DNA from: JBPCPM01 sp050999155
GTDB taxonomy: Bacteria; Actinomycetota; Thermoleophilia; Solirubrobacterales; 70-9
Length of the DNA stretch: 64,000 bases
Assembly (NCBI GenBank): GCA_050999155.1
Contig: JBPCPM010000016.1
Coordinates: 1-64,000 of the forward strand
Reading direction: 5' to 3'
Positions 31,773 through 40,175 of the stretch are shown here, in pieces. Numbering within the stretch: the stretch's first letter is position 1; each line of letters starts with the position of its first letter. The notes under the pieces were generated by a model. It made no database searches, had not been told where the DNA came from, and worked only from the letters and a program-made list of their open reading frames with translations. Position numbers and translations under genes: made by a program.

Positions 31773-33659
31773 TCACCCCCGCGGTGCGGTGGCGCTCTCG
31801 GAGCGACGGGCATCGACCAGCTCGACCACCCGTTGGGCCAGGCCTGCCTCGTCTCCGGCGCTCACCATCTGCTCGAGTCGGTCGACCGTCGTGGTCACCC
31901 ACGCCGGGTCGAGCGGATCCCGGCGGGCGGCCCGGGTGATCCGGTCGGCGGTGGTCGCGTGACGGTCCTCATCGGTGTTGAACAGCTCCTCGCCGAGCTT
32001 CTCACCCGACCGGATGCCGACGATCTCGATCTCGATGTCGCGACCCGGCGTGAACCCGGCGAGACGGATCATGTTCCGGGCGAGGTCGATGATGCGGACG
32101 GGCTCGCCCATCTCGAGGACGAAGACCTCGCCCCGGCCCTGGCCGAGATCGCCGGCCGTGATCACCAGCTGGACTGCCTCGGGGATGGTCATGAAGTAGC
32201 GGGTCATGCCTTCGTGAGTCACCGTGACCGGGCCGCCGCGCGCGATCTGCTCGCGGAACAACGGCACGACGCTGCCCGACGAGCCGAGCACGTTGCCGAA
32301 CCGCACCGAGACGAACCGCGTTCCCGGATGCCGGCGGCCGGCGGCTTCGACGACCCATTCGGCCATGGCCTTCGAGGCGCCCATCACCGTCCGGGGGTTC
32401 ACGGCCTTGTCCGTGGAGACGAGCACGAAGCGCTCCACGCCGGCCTCGGCCGCCGCGTCGGAGACCACGCGGGTCGCGATGGCGTTGTTGCGGATCGCCT
32501 CCAGGGGGTTTGATTCCATCAGCGGCACGTGCTTGTAGGCAGCGGCGTGGAAGACGACCTCGGGCGAGAACCGCTGCATGACCTCACCCACCCGGTCGGC
32601 CTCCTTGCAGTCGGCCAGGACCGACTCGACCCGGGTGAAGTGGGCTTCGCCGAGCATCTCGCGCTCGATGTGGAAGAGGTTGTCCTCCGCGTGGTCGAGC
32701 AGGACGATCAGCCGCGGCCGGACACGCGCGATCTGGCGCACGAGCTCCGAGCCGATCGAGCCACCTGCGCCGGTGACGAGCACGACCCGATCGGTCAGGT
32801 AGGCCCCGACCCGGTCAAGCTCCATCCGGACCGGGTCGCGGCCGAGCACATCCTCGACGCGGACCTCGCGCAGCTGACGAGTGAGCTCGACGCCGCCGCG
32901 GAGCAGCTCGAAGACGGTGGGGAGCGTGCGGACGGGGATGTCGCGCTCACGGCACTGGGCGACCACCCGCGCCCGCAGGGACCCGGGCGCCGACGGGATG
33001 GCGATGACCACCCCGTCCGGTCGGGCCTCGTCGAGCACCGTCGAGATGTCGGCGGTGGTGCCGATCACCTTCAGCCCTTCGACTCGCATCCCCTGCTTGC
33101 GCGGGTCGTCGTCGATGAAAGCCAGGGCCGTCTCCCCGATCTCCGGGTTCAGCTGCATTTCGCGGACCACCGCCTGGCCCCCGGACCCGGCGCCGACGAC
33201 GAGCATCTCCCGCTTGGCGACCCGCGATCCCCGCGGTGGGCGCTCGACGAGCAGCCGGACCCCCAGGCGTGCGCTGCCGAGCAGGATCACGGCGAGAAGG
33301 AAGTCCATCACGGCAACCGACCGCGGCAGCGCTTGGGCGAACGGCTGGAGGACGATCAGCGCGACAACCAGCGCGACGGAACTGACCACCGCGGCCTGGA
33401 GGATCGCCGCGAAGTCGCGGACGCCGACGTACCGCCACCACTTCTCGTACAGGCGAAGGCCCGCGAAGACGGCAATCTTGCCGGCGACCACGAACGGCAC
33501 CGACTGGGCGAAAAGCTCCTCGAACCGGTCGGGGATCCCGCCGGAGAGGTCGAGGAACCGCAGCCGGAACGCCAGGTAGTAGGCAACGGCAACCAAGGCC
33601 GCGTCCGTAAGGGCCTGCACCACACGGTGGCGGTGGACCGGGGAGAGAGAGCGCCCCAT
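31773..33659 (-). CDS. Membrane nucleotide-sugar 4,6-dehydratase (CapD/PglF family)
   Basis: 628 residues. Four N-terminal membrane helices (~15-125) are followed by a CoA-binding-like Rossmann domain (EMLVVGAGSGGQAVVREM, ~150). The catalytic extended-SDR domain has the NAD(P) motif VLVTGAGGSIGSEL (~293), AAYKHVPLMESNP, and VLVSTDKAVNPRTVMGASK. The usual catalytic Tyr-x3-Lys is replaced by Met-x3-Lys (MGASK), as in the PglF/CapD/FlaA1 subgroup. It should convert UDP-GlcNAc to the 4-keto-6-deoxy sugar, the substrate for the adjacent DegT aminotransferase. TAGACT lies 7 nt upstream of the ATG. Confidence 0.93.
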   Translation of the reverse strand: MGRSLSPVHRHRVVQALTDAALVAVAYYLAFRLRFLDLSGGIPDRFEELFAQSVPFVVAGKIAVFAGLRLYEKWWRYVGVRDFAAILQAAVVSSVALVVALIVLQPFAQALPRSVAVMDFLLAVILLGSARLGVRLLVERPPRGSRVAKREMLVVGAGSGGQAVVREMQLNPEIGETALAFIDDDPRKQGMRVEGLKVIGTTADISTVLDEARPDGVVIAIPSAPGSLRARVVAQCRERDIPVRTLPTVFELLRGGVELTRQLREVRVEDVLGRDPVRMELDRVGAYLTDRVVLVTGAGGSIGSELVRQIARVRPRLIVLLDHAEDNLFHIEREMLGEAHFTRVESVLADCKEADRVGEVMQRFSPEVVFHAAAYKHVPLMESNPLEAIRNNAIATRVVSDAAAEAGVERFVLVSTDKAVNPRTVMGASKAMAEWVVEAAGRRHPGTRFVSVRFGNVLGSSGSVVPLFREQIARGGPVTVTHEGMTRYFMTIPEAVQLVITAGDLGQGRGEVFVLEMGEPVRIIDLARNMIRLAGFTPGRDIEIEIVGIRSGEKLGEELFNTDEDRHATTADRITRAARRDPLDPAWVTTTVDRLEQMVSAGDEAGLAQRVVELVDARRSESATAPRG

Positions 33660-33666
33660 GCCGCCG

Positions 33667-33672
33667 AGTCTA
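33667..33672 (-). promoter_or_regulatory. -10 hexamer TAGACT
   Basis: TAGACT on the minus strand, 7 nt upstream of the dehydratase ATG; identical hexamer and spacing to the one before the hydrolase at 14.8 kb. Confidence 0.5.
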
Positions 33673-33692
33673 GAGCGACCGGCCCCGGCCGT

Positions 33693-34793
33693 TCAGGCGC
33701 CGAGCGCGGCGCCGATGGCCTCCACGACGCTCGCGACCTGCTCGGCGGTCAGGCTCTGGCCCATCGGCAGGGCGAGATTCCGCGCGGCCAGGCGCTCGGC
33801 CGCGGGAAGGTCGCGGTCCGGGCCCCACGCGGCGAGCGCCGGCTGGTGATGCATCGGCACCGAGTAGTAGGGGCGGCTGCCGACGCCGGCGTCCGCAAGG
33901 CGGCTTCGCAGCGTGTCGCGATCGTCGGCCTGCACTGTCATGAGGTGAAAGCAGGACTCCGCCTCCGCGGTCTCGCGCTGGCACTCGACGAGGTCGGCCA
34001 GACCGTGTTCGAGGTAGGTCGCGGCGGCCGAGCGCCGGGCGGCCGTCCACCGATCCAGATGCTGCAGATGGATCCGCAGGACCGCTGCCTGCATCGAATC
34101 GAGCCGGGAGTTGAAGCCGATCTCCGTGTGCACGACCTTGTCCTCGGAGCCGTGGAACCGCAGGCGCCGCACGCGGTCGGCGATCGCCGGGTCCGCGGTC
34201 ACAACCGCCCCACCGTCGCCCATCGCCCCGAGGTTCTTGCCCGGGTAGAAGCTGAAGGTGGAGACGTCGCCCAGGATTCCCGCGCGTGACCCGCGATACC
34301 GCGCGCCGGCAGCCTGCGCGGCATCGGCCACGAGTGCCAGCCCGTGCCGGTCGGCCAACGACCGCAGCTCGGCCATCGGCGCCGGGTTGCCGAACAGGTG
34401 AACGGGCAGCAGGCAGGCGGTCCGCGCGGTGACCGCAGGCTCGGCGGTGGCGGCCGTCATCACCCAGCTCTGGGGGTCGATATCGCAGATCATCGGCGTG
34501 GCCCCGGCGTTGACCACGGCCTCGACGGTCGCGTAGAAGGTCACGGCCGGAACGACGACCTCGTCGCCCGGACCGATCCCCAGGGCGCGCAGGGCGATCG
34601 TTATCGCTTCGGTGCCATTGGCCACGCCCACGGCATGCTCGGCGCCCACGTAGTCGGCGAAGGCCGCTTCGAACCCCACCACCTCAGGGCCGAGGACGTA
34701 GGCGCCGCCACGGACCACCTCGGCGAGCCGGTCGGCCACCTCTGCGTGGAGCTCGGACAGATCGGGTTGGGTGACGAAGAGCGGGATTCCCAT
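33693..34793 (-). CDS. DegT/DnrJ/EryC1 family sugar aminotransferase
   Basis: 366 residues, PLP-dependent. Family order: GGAYVLGPEVVGFEAAFADYVGAEHAVGVANGTEAI at the N-terminus, the PLP-phosphate and ring contacts in VVVPAVTFYATVEAV and LVADAAQAAGA, and the Schiff-base lysine in FSFYPGKNLGAMGDGG (~185). A conserved GFNSRLDSMQAAVL follows. It transfers an amino group, usually from glutamate, to a keto sugar nucleotide. Its neighbour makes such a 4-keto sugar, so together they should make an aminodeoxy sugar for the envelope glycan. ATG at 34793 has TAGTTT 9 nt upstream and is divergent from uppP. Confidence 0.9.
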   Translation of the reverse strand: MGIPLFVTQPDLSELHAEVADRLAEVVRGGAYVLGPEVVGFEAAFADYVGAEHAVGVANGTEAITIALRALGIGPGDEVVVPAVTFYATVEAVVNAGATPMICDIDPQSWVMTAATAEPAVTARTACLLPVHLFGNPAPMAELRSLADRHGLALVADAAQAAGARYRGSRAGILGDVSTFSFYPGKNLGAMGDGGAVVTADPAIADRVRRLRFHGSEDKVVHTEIGFNSRLDSMQAAVLRIHLQHLDRWTAARRSAAATYLEHGLADLVECQRETAEAESCFHLMTVQADDRDTLRSRLADAGVGSRPYYSVPMHHQPALAAWGPDRDLPAAERLAARNLALPMGQSLTAEQVASVVEAIGAALGA

Positions 34794-34802
34794 CGGCAGG
34801 GG

Positions 34803-34808
34803 AAACTA
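34803..34808 (-). promoter_or_regulatory. -10 hexamer TAGTTT
   Basis: TAGTTT on the minus strand, 9 nt upstream of the aminotransferase ATG, inside the 28-bp gap to divergent uppP. Confidence 0.4.
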
Positions 34809-34821
34809 CCGCCCAGTCTCC

Positions 34822-35754
34822 ATGGCCCCCGGCTCCCCTCATCGCTCCGACGGCCCGGTGCCCGCCACGTTGCGGGCCCGCGATGCCCTGCTGCTCGGCC
34901 TGGTGCAGGGGCCGACCGAGCTGCTCCCGGTCTCCAGCTCGGCCCACCTGACCATCGTGCCGGACCTGCTTGGGCTCCCCTACCGGGACCTCGACCCCGA
35001 CCTGCGCAAGAGCGTGGAGGTCGCGTTGCACGCCGGGACCGCCGCCGCCCTCCTCGTTGCCCTGCGCCGGGAACTGCGGTCCGAACTCGCGGGTCTGGAC
35101 CGGCGGCGGGCAGGCGTGCTTTTCTGGGCGACCCTGCCCCCGGCCGTGATCGGGTTCGCCTGCGAGCGGCCGATCGAACGACGGTTGGGGGGCCGGCGCA
35201 GCATGGCCGCCGGGCTCGCAGCCGGGTCGGCCCTGCTCATCGTGGCCGATCGCGGCCCGCGCGACCGGGGCCGCTCGGAGGCGTCGGCGGCCGACGGCCT
35301 GCTCCTCGGCTTCGCCCAGGCGGCCGCACTGGTTCCCGGCATCTCGCGGAGCGGATCCACGCTCGCCGCGGCCCGGATCCGCGGGTTCCGGCGGCGCGAG
35401 GCCCACCGGCTCTCCCGCCGGATCGCGCTGCCCATCATCGCCGTGGCGGCAACGGTCAAGTCGGTGCGGCTGGCACGCAGGGGCCTGCGCGAGGGCGAGC
35501 CGCAGGCCCTGGGCGCCGGCATAGCCGCGTCCGCCGCCTCGACATGGGCGTGCGCCCGGCTCATCTCCGTGCTCGATCGCGAGGTCCCGCTGTGGCCCTT
35601 TGCCCTGTACCGCCTTGCCCTTGCCGCGCTGGTCCTGGCCGGCGTCGAACGCGACGGTGACCCGGCCGGACCGGCGCCGGCCCGGTCACCGTCCGGCGCA
35701 GTGAGGTTGAATGGTCCCATGGGCACGCAGACCGAACCCACGGCCACCCGATGA
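34822..35754 (+). CDS. uppP: Undecaprenyl-diphosphatase
   Basis: 310 residues, about eight membrane helices, BacA/UppP family. It removes one phosphate from undecaprenyl diphosphate so the lipid carrier can be reused for peptidoglycan and other envelope polymers. The two active-site loops are LGLVQGPTELLPVSSSAHL (the (E/Q)xxxE type, with Gln in the first position) and VPGISRSGSTLAAA (PGxSRSG). The frame starts earlier, but ATG 34822 gives the normal N-terminus. The last ~40 residues are hydrophilic and not typical. The stop overlaps the purM ATG as ATGA. Confidence 0.9.
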   Translation: MAPGSPHRSDGPVPATLRARDALLLGLVQGPTELLPVSSSAHLTIVPDLLGLPYRDLDPDLRKSVEVALHAGTAAALLVALRRELRSELAGLDRRRAGVLFWATLPPAVIGFACERPIERRLGGRRSMAAGLAAGSALLIVADRGPRDRGRSEASAADGLLLGFAQAAALVPGISRSGSTLAAARIRGFRRREAHRLSRRIALPIIAVAATVKSVRLARRGLREGEPQALGAGIAASAASTWACARLISVLDREVPLWPFALYRLALAALVLAGVERDGDPAGPAPARSPSGAVRLNGPMGTQTEPTATR

Positions 35755-36776
35755 CCGCCCGCCCGAGCGCCGGCGCCTACGCCGCGTCCGGTGTCGACCA
35801 GCGCAGCGCGGACACCGCCGTCTCGGCACTCGTTGACGTCCTGCGCAGTATCGACCCCGGCCGGCCCTCCCGGCAGGCCATCGGCTCGGGCCACTACGCG
35901 AGCGTGCTGGACCTCGGTTCCGGCAAGGGGCTCGCCCTGTGTACCGACGGTGTCGGGACGAAGCTTCTCGTGGCCGAGGAGATGGGCCGCTACGACACGA
36001 TCGGCATCGACTGCATCGCGATGAACGTCAACGACCTGATCTGCGTGGGCGCCGAACCACTGGCGATGCTCGACTACATCGCAGTCCCCACCGCGGATGC
36101 GACGACGCTCGTCGAAGTCGGCCGGGGCCTGCGAACCGGCGCCGAGAAGGCGGGGATCGAGATCCCCGGAGGCGAGGTCGCGCAGGTCGGCGAGATCGTG
36201 TCCGGCCTCGACCTCGTGGGATCGGCCGTCGGTCTCGTCGATCTCGACTCCCTGATCACCGGAGCGGACATCGCGCCCGGGGACGCGGTCATCGGCCTGC
36301 CCTCGTCGGGGATCCACTCCAACGGCTACACGCTGGCACGCTCCGCGCTGGACGGACTCAGGCTCGACGACGACCGGCTCGGCCGGCCGCTCGGAGAGAT
36401 CCTGCTCGAGCCGACGGAGATCTACGTGCCCGCCGTGCTGGAGCTCCTGCGCAGCGGTCTGGAGATCCGCGGCCTCGCGCACATCACCGGCGGAGGCCTC
36501 GGAAACCTCCTGCGCCTCGAGGCCGACGTGGGCTACGAGATCGCCGAGCCGCTGGCCATCCCCCCGGTGTTCGAGCTGATCCGCGAACGTGCCAAGGTCG
36601 GCGACGCGGAGATGTGGGACGTGTTCAACATGGGCTGTGGCCTGTGCGTCGTCGTCCCCGACGGTGACGCCGCCAACGCCACGTCGCTGCTGCAGGGCCA
36701 CTACCCGGACGCGCGGCAGACCGGCACCGTGACGGCCGACAGCGGCACCGTTCGGCGTGGTGCCGCGCCCGGCTAG
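35751..36776 (+). CDS. purM: Phosphoribosylformylglycinamidine cyclo-ligase (AIR synthetase)
   Basis: 341 residues, full length for PurM. It closes FGAM to aminoimidazole ribonucleotide with ATP, step 5 of purine synthesis. Family motifs in order: YAASGVDQRSAD at the N-terminus, ALCTDGVGTKLLVAEEMGRYDTIGIDCIAMNVNDLICVGAEPLAMLDYIA, PGDAVIGLPSSGIHSNGYTL, and LAHITGGGLGNLLRL. The ATG overlaps the uppP stop (ATGA), an unusual pairing of a purine enzyme with a lipid-carrier phosphatase that probably reflects genome packing rather than shared function. Confidence 0.95.
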   Translation: MTARPSAGAYAASGVDQRSADTAVSALVDVLRSIDPGRPSRQAIGSGHYASVLDLGSGKGLALCTDGVGTKLLVAEEMGRYDTIGIDCIAMNVNDLICVGAEPLAMLDYIAVPTADATTLVEVGRGLRTGAEKAGIEIPGGEVAQVGEIVSGLDLVGSAVGLVDLDSLITGADIAPGDAVIGLPSSGIHSNGYTLARSALDGLRLDDDRLGRPLGEILLEPTEIYVPAVLELLRSGLEIRGLAHITGGGLGNLLRLEADVGYEIAEPLAIPPVFELIRERAKVGDAEMWDVFNMGCGLCVVVPDGDAANATSLLQGHYPDARQTGTVTADSGTVRRGAAPG

Positions 36777-36838
36777 CCTGGAGGGGTGCGACGGGCGCCC
36801 ACACGCCCGGCCGATCGCGTGACAATGGACGGTCGGCG

Positions 36839-38326
36839 ATGATCGGCACCGTCTTCTCCAGCCGCTACCAGGTCCTCTCCAAGCTCGGGGAGGGCGGCCA
36901 CTCCACCGTCTACCGGGCGCGTGACGAGGTGCTCGAGCGCGAGGTGGCCATCAAGGTCATGCACGTCGACCTGTCCTCCGACGAGGCGGCCCGGGAGCGG
37001 TTCCGGCGCGAAGCCCGCAGCGTGGCCCGCCTCTCGCACCCCAACGTGGTCAACGTGATCGACGCTGGCCGCGACGACGACGGGTTCCCGTTCATCGTCT
37101 TCGAGTACGTCACGGGCCAGACCCTCAAGCACCGCGTGCGCCAGCGCGAACGGCTGCCCATCGCCGAAGCGGTCGCGTACGCCATCGAGATCGCCCTGGG
37201 CCTGGCCGCTGCCCACGATCACGGGCTGGTCCACCGAGACGTCAAGCCGCAGAACGTCCTCATCGACGACGAGGGGCGAGGCAAGATCACCGACTTCGGC
37301 ATCGCTGTGTCGGGCGACACCGAAAGCATCACCGATCCGGGGCGCGTGCTGGGCACGACCGACTACGTATCCCCCGAACAGGCGATGGGACGCCCGGTCG
37401 ACGGGCGCTCGGACCTGTACTCGCTGGGGATTGTGCTCTACGAGATGCTCGTCGGCGAGGTCCCCTTCCACGCCGACAACCCGGTGGGCGTGGCCATGAA
37501 ACACGTCCGCGAGGCAGTCCCCGACGTGCAGCGCAAGCGCCCGGAGGTCTCGGCGGCCCTGGCCTCCGTCGTCGAGCGTGCCACGGCCAAGCACCCGGCC
37601 AACCGCTACCCCGATGCGCGCTCGATGCTCGGCGAGCTCGAGCAGGCGTTGGAGGTCGAAGCCGCGCGGGCCGGGACCACGGCGGGCGAGGCGACCGTGG
37701 TGCTCGATGCCGTGAAAGCCCAGCGCCCCATCGGCTCCCGGCGTTCCTGGGGCCTGGCGGGCCTGGCCGGGCTCGCGGGAACGGTGGGCGCGGCCTTGGC
37801 CATCGTGCTCGCGTCAGGGGACGACACCGAGCGCGAGCCGTTGTCGGCGCGGACCGCGGCGGACGAGAAGGCCCGGATCGCGCTCAGCGCGGGCGATGCC
37901 TCGGACTTCGATCCCGAGTGCGACGAACGCGAGCACTCCGAGCTGGTCGGGCTCGCCGTCGACGGCGACCCGAGACGGACGCTGTGGACGACCGAGACCT
38001 ACAAGGTGCGGGACCTGGGGAAGCCCGGCGTCGGCCTGGCCATCGACCTGGGATCGCGGATGCAGGTCTCGGAACTGCGTATGCGGTCGGCCCGGGCCGG
38101 ATGGGACTTCGAGGTGCGGGCGTCGGCCGAGGACTCTGCGCCGGACAGCATCGAGGACTGGCGGCTTCTCAAGACCGTGGCCAACGCCTCGACCGACGAG
38201 GAGGTGACGGTGCCGGCCACCGCGAGCGGGGACCGGCACTACCTCGTGTGGATCACCCGGCTGGCACCGACCGACACCGAGGATCGCTACGCCGTGGAGA
38301 TCTCGGACGTCGGGCTCTTTCGCTGA
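36839..38326 (+). CDS. Ser/Thr protein kinase with extracellular discoidin-like domain
   Basis: 495 residues. The kinase domain (~9-270) is complete: glycine loop LGEGGHSTVY, VAIKVM lysine, catalytic LVHRDVKPQNVLI, metal site KITDFGIA, and VLGTTDYVSPEQA activation end. A juxtamembrane linker is followed by one membrane helix (~304-322) and a ~150-residue extracellular domain. That domain (HSELVGLAVDGDPRRTLWTTETY and GVGLAIDLGSRMQVSELRMRS) reads as an F5/8-type-C (discoidin-like) jelly roll, a fold that often binds carbohydrate. The kinase may therefore sense wall or surface glycans. A GACAAT hexamer lies 12 nt upstream. The 3' end overlaps the convergent methyltransferase gene by 40 bp. Confidence 0.88.
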   Translation: MIGTVFSSRYQVLSKLGEGGHSTVYRARDEVLEREVAIKVMHVDLSSDEAARERFRREARSVARLSHPNVVNVIDAGRDDDGFPFIVFEYVTGQTLKHRVRQRERLPIAEAVAYAIEIALGLAAAHDHGLVHRDVKPQNVLIDDEGRGKITDFGIAVSGDTESITDPGRVLGTTDYVSPEQAMGRPVDGRSDLYSLGIVLYEMLVGEVPFHADNPVGVAMKHVREAVPDVQRKRPEVSAALASVVERATAKHPANRYPDARSMLGELEQALEVEAARAGTTAGEATVVLDAVKAQRPIGSRRSWGLAGLAGLAGTVGAALAIVLASGDDTEREPLSARTAADEKARIALSAGDASDFDPECDEREHSELVGLAVDGDPRRTLWTTETYKVRDLGKPGVGLAIDLGSRMQVSELRMRSARAGWDFEVRASAEDSAPDSIEDWRLLKTVANASTDEEVTVPATASGDRHYLVWITRLAPTDTEDRYAVEISDVGLFR

Positions 38327-39210
38327 CCCTCCCCGCCGGGAGCGCGCAGTGGGAGGAACACCGACGTGAACACCGAGCGGCCCACCTCCACCAGCAGGTG
38401 GGGGTAGAAGGTCCCGGTCCGCGGCTGGACGCTGCCGTCGGGCCCGATGCGGGCGACGTTCTCCCACGACTCGGCCGAGAGCCCCAGATTCAACGGCTCG
38501 ACGAGCTCCAGGCCCGACGGGCCGATGATGCGGCGCCGGAGCTCGCGCGGGGTGAACGCCTCGCGGAGAACCGACCGGCGGCGCAGGGTGGCGCCTGGAC
38601 GGCGACGGCCGAGCGACGCCGCTCGCATGGCCACCTCGGCCGGCGCCCTGTCGCGAGGGTGGTGGCGCACGAGGCATTCGGTGACGATCCCGACGTGCCC
38701 GCCGGGCCGGACGACCCGGCCCATCTCCGACGCGACCCGCGCCACCTCGGCCGGACCGCCCATGTGCTCGATCGACGACAGGCTGAACACCACATCGAAG
38801 CTGTCGTCGGGGAAGTCGAGCTCACGGGCGTCCATCCATCGGACCTCGAGGCGTTCCTGGCGATAGGCGAAGGGAGCCCTCGACGCGGGATCGGTGAGCA
38901 TTGCGGCGTCGGCCTCGCGGTCGGAGAACGAGCCGCTCCCGTAGATATCGGTGGCCACGACGGAGCCCAGCCGGTTGGCCAGCCAGAACACGATCCGTTC
39001 GTCGCCCGCCCCGACCGCCAAGGCCCGTGTGTGCTCGCCCAGGGCTCCGGCCTTCTCGAGGAACCGGGCGAGCATCGCGAACTCCCACACCTTGCGCTCC
39101 ACGTGCGTCGCCGGGTCGCGCTCGGGAAGGATCTCGCGGAGCCAGCCCAGCAGCTCGGGGTCGCGGAAGTCGGGGGCGTCGCAGAGCTTCGCGAGGCCGA
39201 TCCCGCCCAT
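38287..39210 (-). CDS. SAM-dependent methyltransferase (Methyltransf_11-like)
   Basis: 307 residues from ATG 39210. Class I methyltransferase core with ALAVGAGDERIVFWLANRLGSVVATDIYG (motif I and the acidic strand-2 end), MDARELDFPDDSFDVVFSLSSIEHMGG (motifs II/III), and VVRPGGHVGIVTEC. An N-terminal helical region of ~80 residues (ILPERDPATHVERKVWEFAML) precedes it. Such proteins occur in glycan-modifying clusters, but the substrate is unknown. Its ATG overlaps the ddl stop by one base, making it the last gene of the fhaA-ddl operon. The frame continues 21 codons upstream into ddl; the overlap start is preferred. Confidence 0.82.
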   Translation of the reverse strand: MGGIGLAKLCDAPDFRDPELLGWLREILPERDPATHVERKVWEFAMLARFLEKAGALGEHTRALAVGAGDERIVFWLANRLGSVVATDIYGSGSFSDREADAAMLTDPASRAPFAYRQERLEVRWMDARELDFPDDSFDVVFSLSSIEHMGGPAEVARVASEMGRVVRPGGHVGIVTECLVRHHPRDRAPAEVAMRAASLGRRRPGATLRRRSVLREAFTPRELRRRIIGPSGLELVEPLNLGLSAESWENVARIGPDGSVQPRTGTFYPHLLVEVGRSVFTSVFLPLRAPGGEGQRKSPTSEISTA

Positions 39211-40175
39211 CAGTAGCTGTGCGCGGCCTCGGCGCGGCGCCGCTGGACCGCGAGCTCCAGCAGCCGGTCGCACAGCTGCGCGTACTCGACCCCGGCGGCG
39301 GCGAACAGCTTCGCGTAGACGCTGGTGGCGGTGAACCCGGGCAGGGTATTGATCTCGTTGACAAGGATCCGGTGCTCGGAGGTGACGAAGAAGTCACATC
39401 GGGCCAGCCCGGCGCAGTCCATCGCCCGGTAGACCTCCGCCGCCTGGGTCCGCACGACTTGGGCCACCTCGTCGGGCAGGTCGGCGGGGACATCGAGGCG
39501 CATCTGGCCCTCTTCGTACTTGGACTCGAAGTCGTACCAGTCGGCGTCGATGACGATCTCGCCCGGCGGGGAGACCTCCGGATCGTCGTTGCCGAGGACC
39601 GAGCACTCGATCTCCCGGCCCGGAGAGTGCTGTTCGACGATCACCCGCGGGTCGTGGTCGCGGGCGAGCTGGACCGCGTCGTCGAGGTCGGCCCGGTCAT
39701 CGACGCGGCTGATGCCGACGCTCGAGCCCAGGCGCGAGGGCTTGACCCAGACAGGGAGGTCGAGCTCCGTCACCCGCTCGCGCCAGCCCGGCTCGCCGAC
39801 CACCGCGAACCCGACCTGCTCCACCCCGTGGTGGGCGAGCAACCGCTTGCAGGTGATCTTGTCCATGCAGGCCGCCGAGGCCAGAACGCCCGAGCCGACG
39901 TAGGCGCTGCCCAGCGTCTCGAGCACCCCCTGGACGGTGCCGTCCTCGCCGAAGGGGCCGTGCAACGCGGGGAAGGCGACGTCAGCGCCGAGAAGGCCCG
40001 CGCCGGGGACCAGCTCGACGTCGTGTCCGTCGTGGGTCCACTGGCCCTCCTCGTCGATGACCACGTCAAGGGCCTCATGGCCTCCCTCGGCCAGGCCGGC
40101 CATCACCGCCTCGCCGGAGCGCAGCGACACGTCCCGTTCGCTCGACCGGCCGCCGCGCAGCACCGCGACCCTCAC
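39210..40175 (-). CDS. ddl: D-alanine--D-alanine ligase
   Basis: 321 residues, ATP-grasp enzyme that joins two D-alanines for the peptidoglycan stem. Signature regions: VAVLRGGRSSERDVSLRSGEAV at the N-terminus, VAFPALHGPFGEDGTVQGVLE, GVLASAACMDKITCK, VWVKPSRLGSSVGISRV (ATP lysine), and the metal-binding LVNEINTLPGFTATSVY at the end. GTG overlaps the pknB stop as GTGA. Its position inside the kinase/division operon is less common than near murF and suggests co-regulation of precursor supply with PASTA-kinase signalling. Confidence 0.94.
   Translation of the reverse strand: MRVAVLRGGRSSERDVSLRSGEAVMAGLAEGGHEALDVVIDEEGQWTHDGHDVELVPGAGLLGADVAFPALHGPFGEDGTVQGVLETLGSAYVGSGVLASAACMDKITCKRLLAHHGVEQVGFAVVGEPGWRERVTELDLPVWVKPSRLGSSVGISRVDDRADLDDAVQLARDHDPRVIVEQHSPGREIECSVLGNDDPEVSPPGEIVIDADWYDFESKYEEGQMRLDVPADLPDEVAQVVRTQAAEVYRAMDCAGLARCDFFVTSEHRILVNEINTLPGFTATSVYAKLFAAAGVEYAQLCDRLLELAVQRRRAEAAHSY

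Noticed and set aside
34980..36701. Long minus-strand frame over uppP and purM
   Set aside because: Arg/Asp/Ala-rich shadow of two confidently identified genes.
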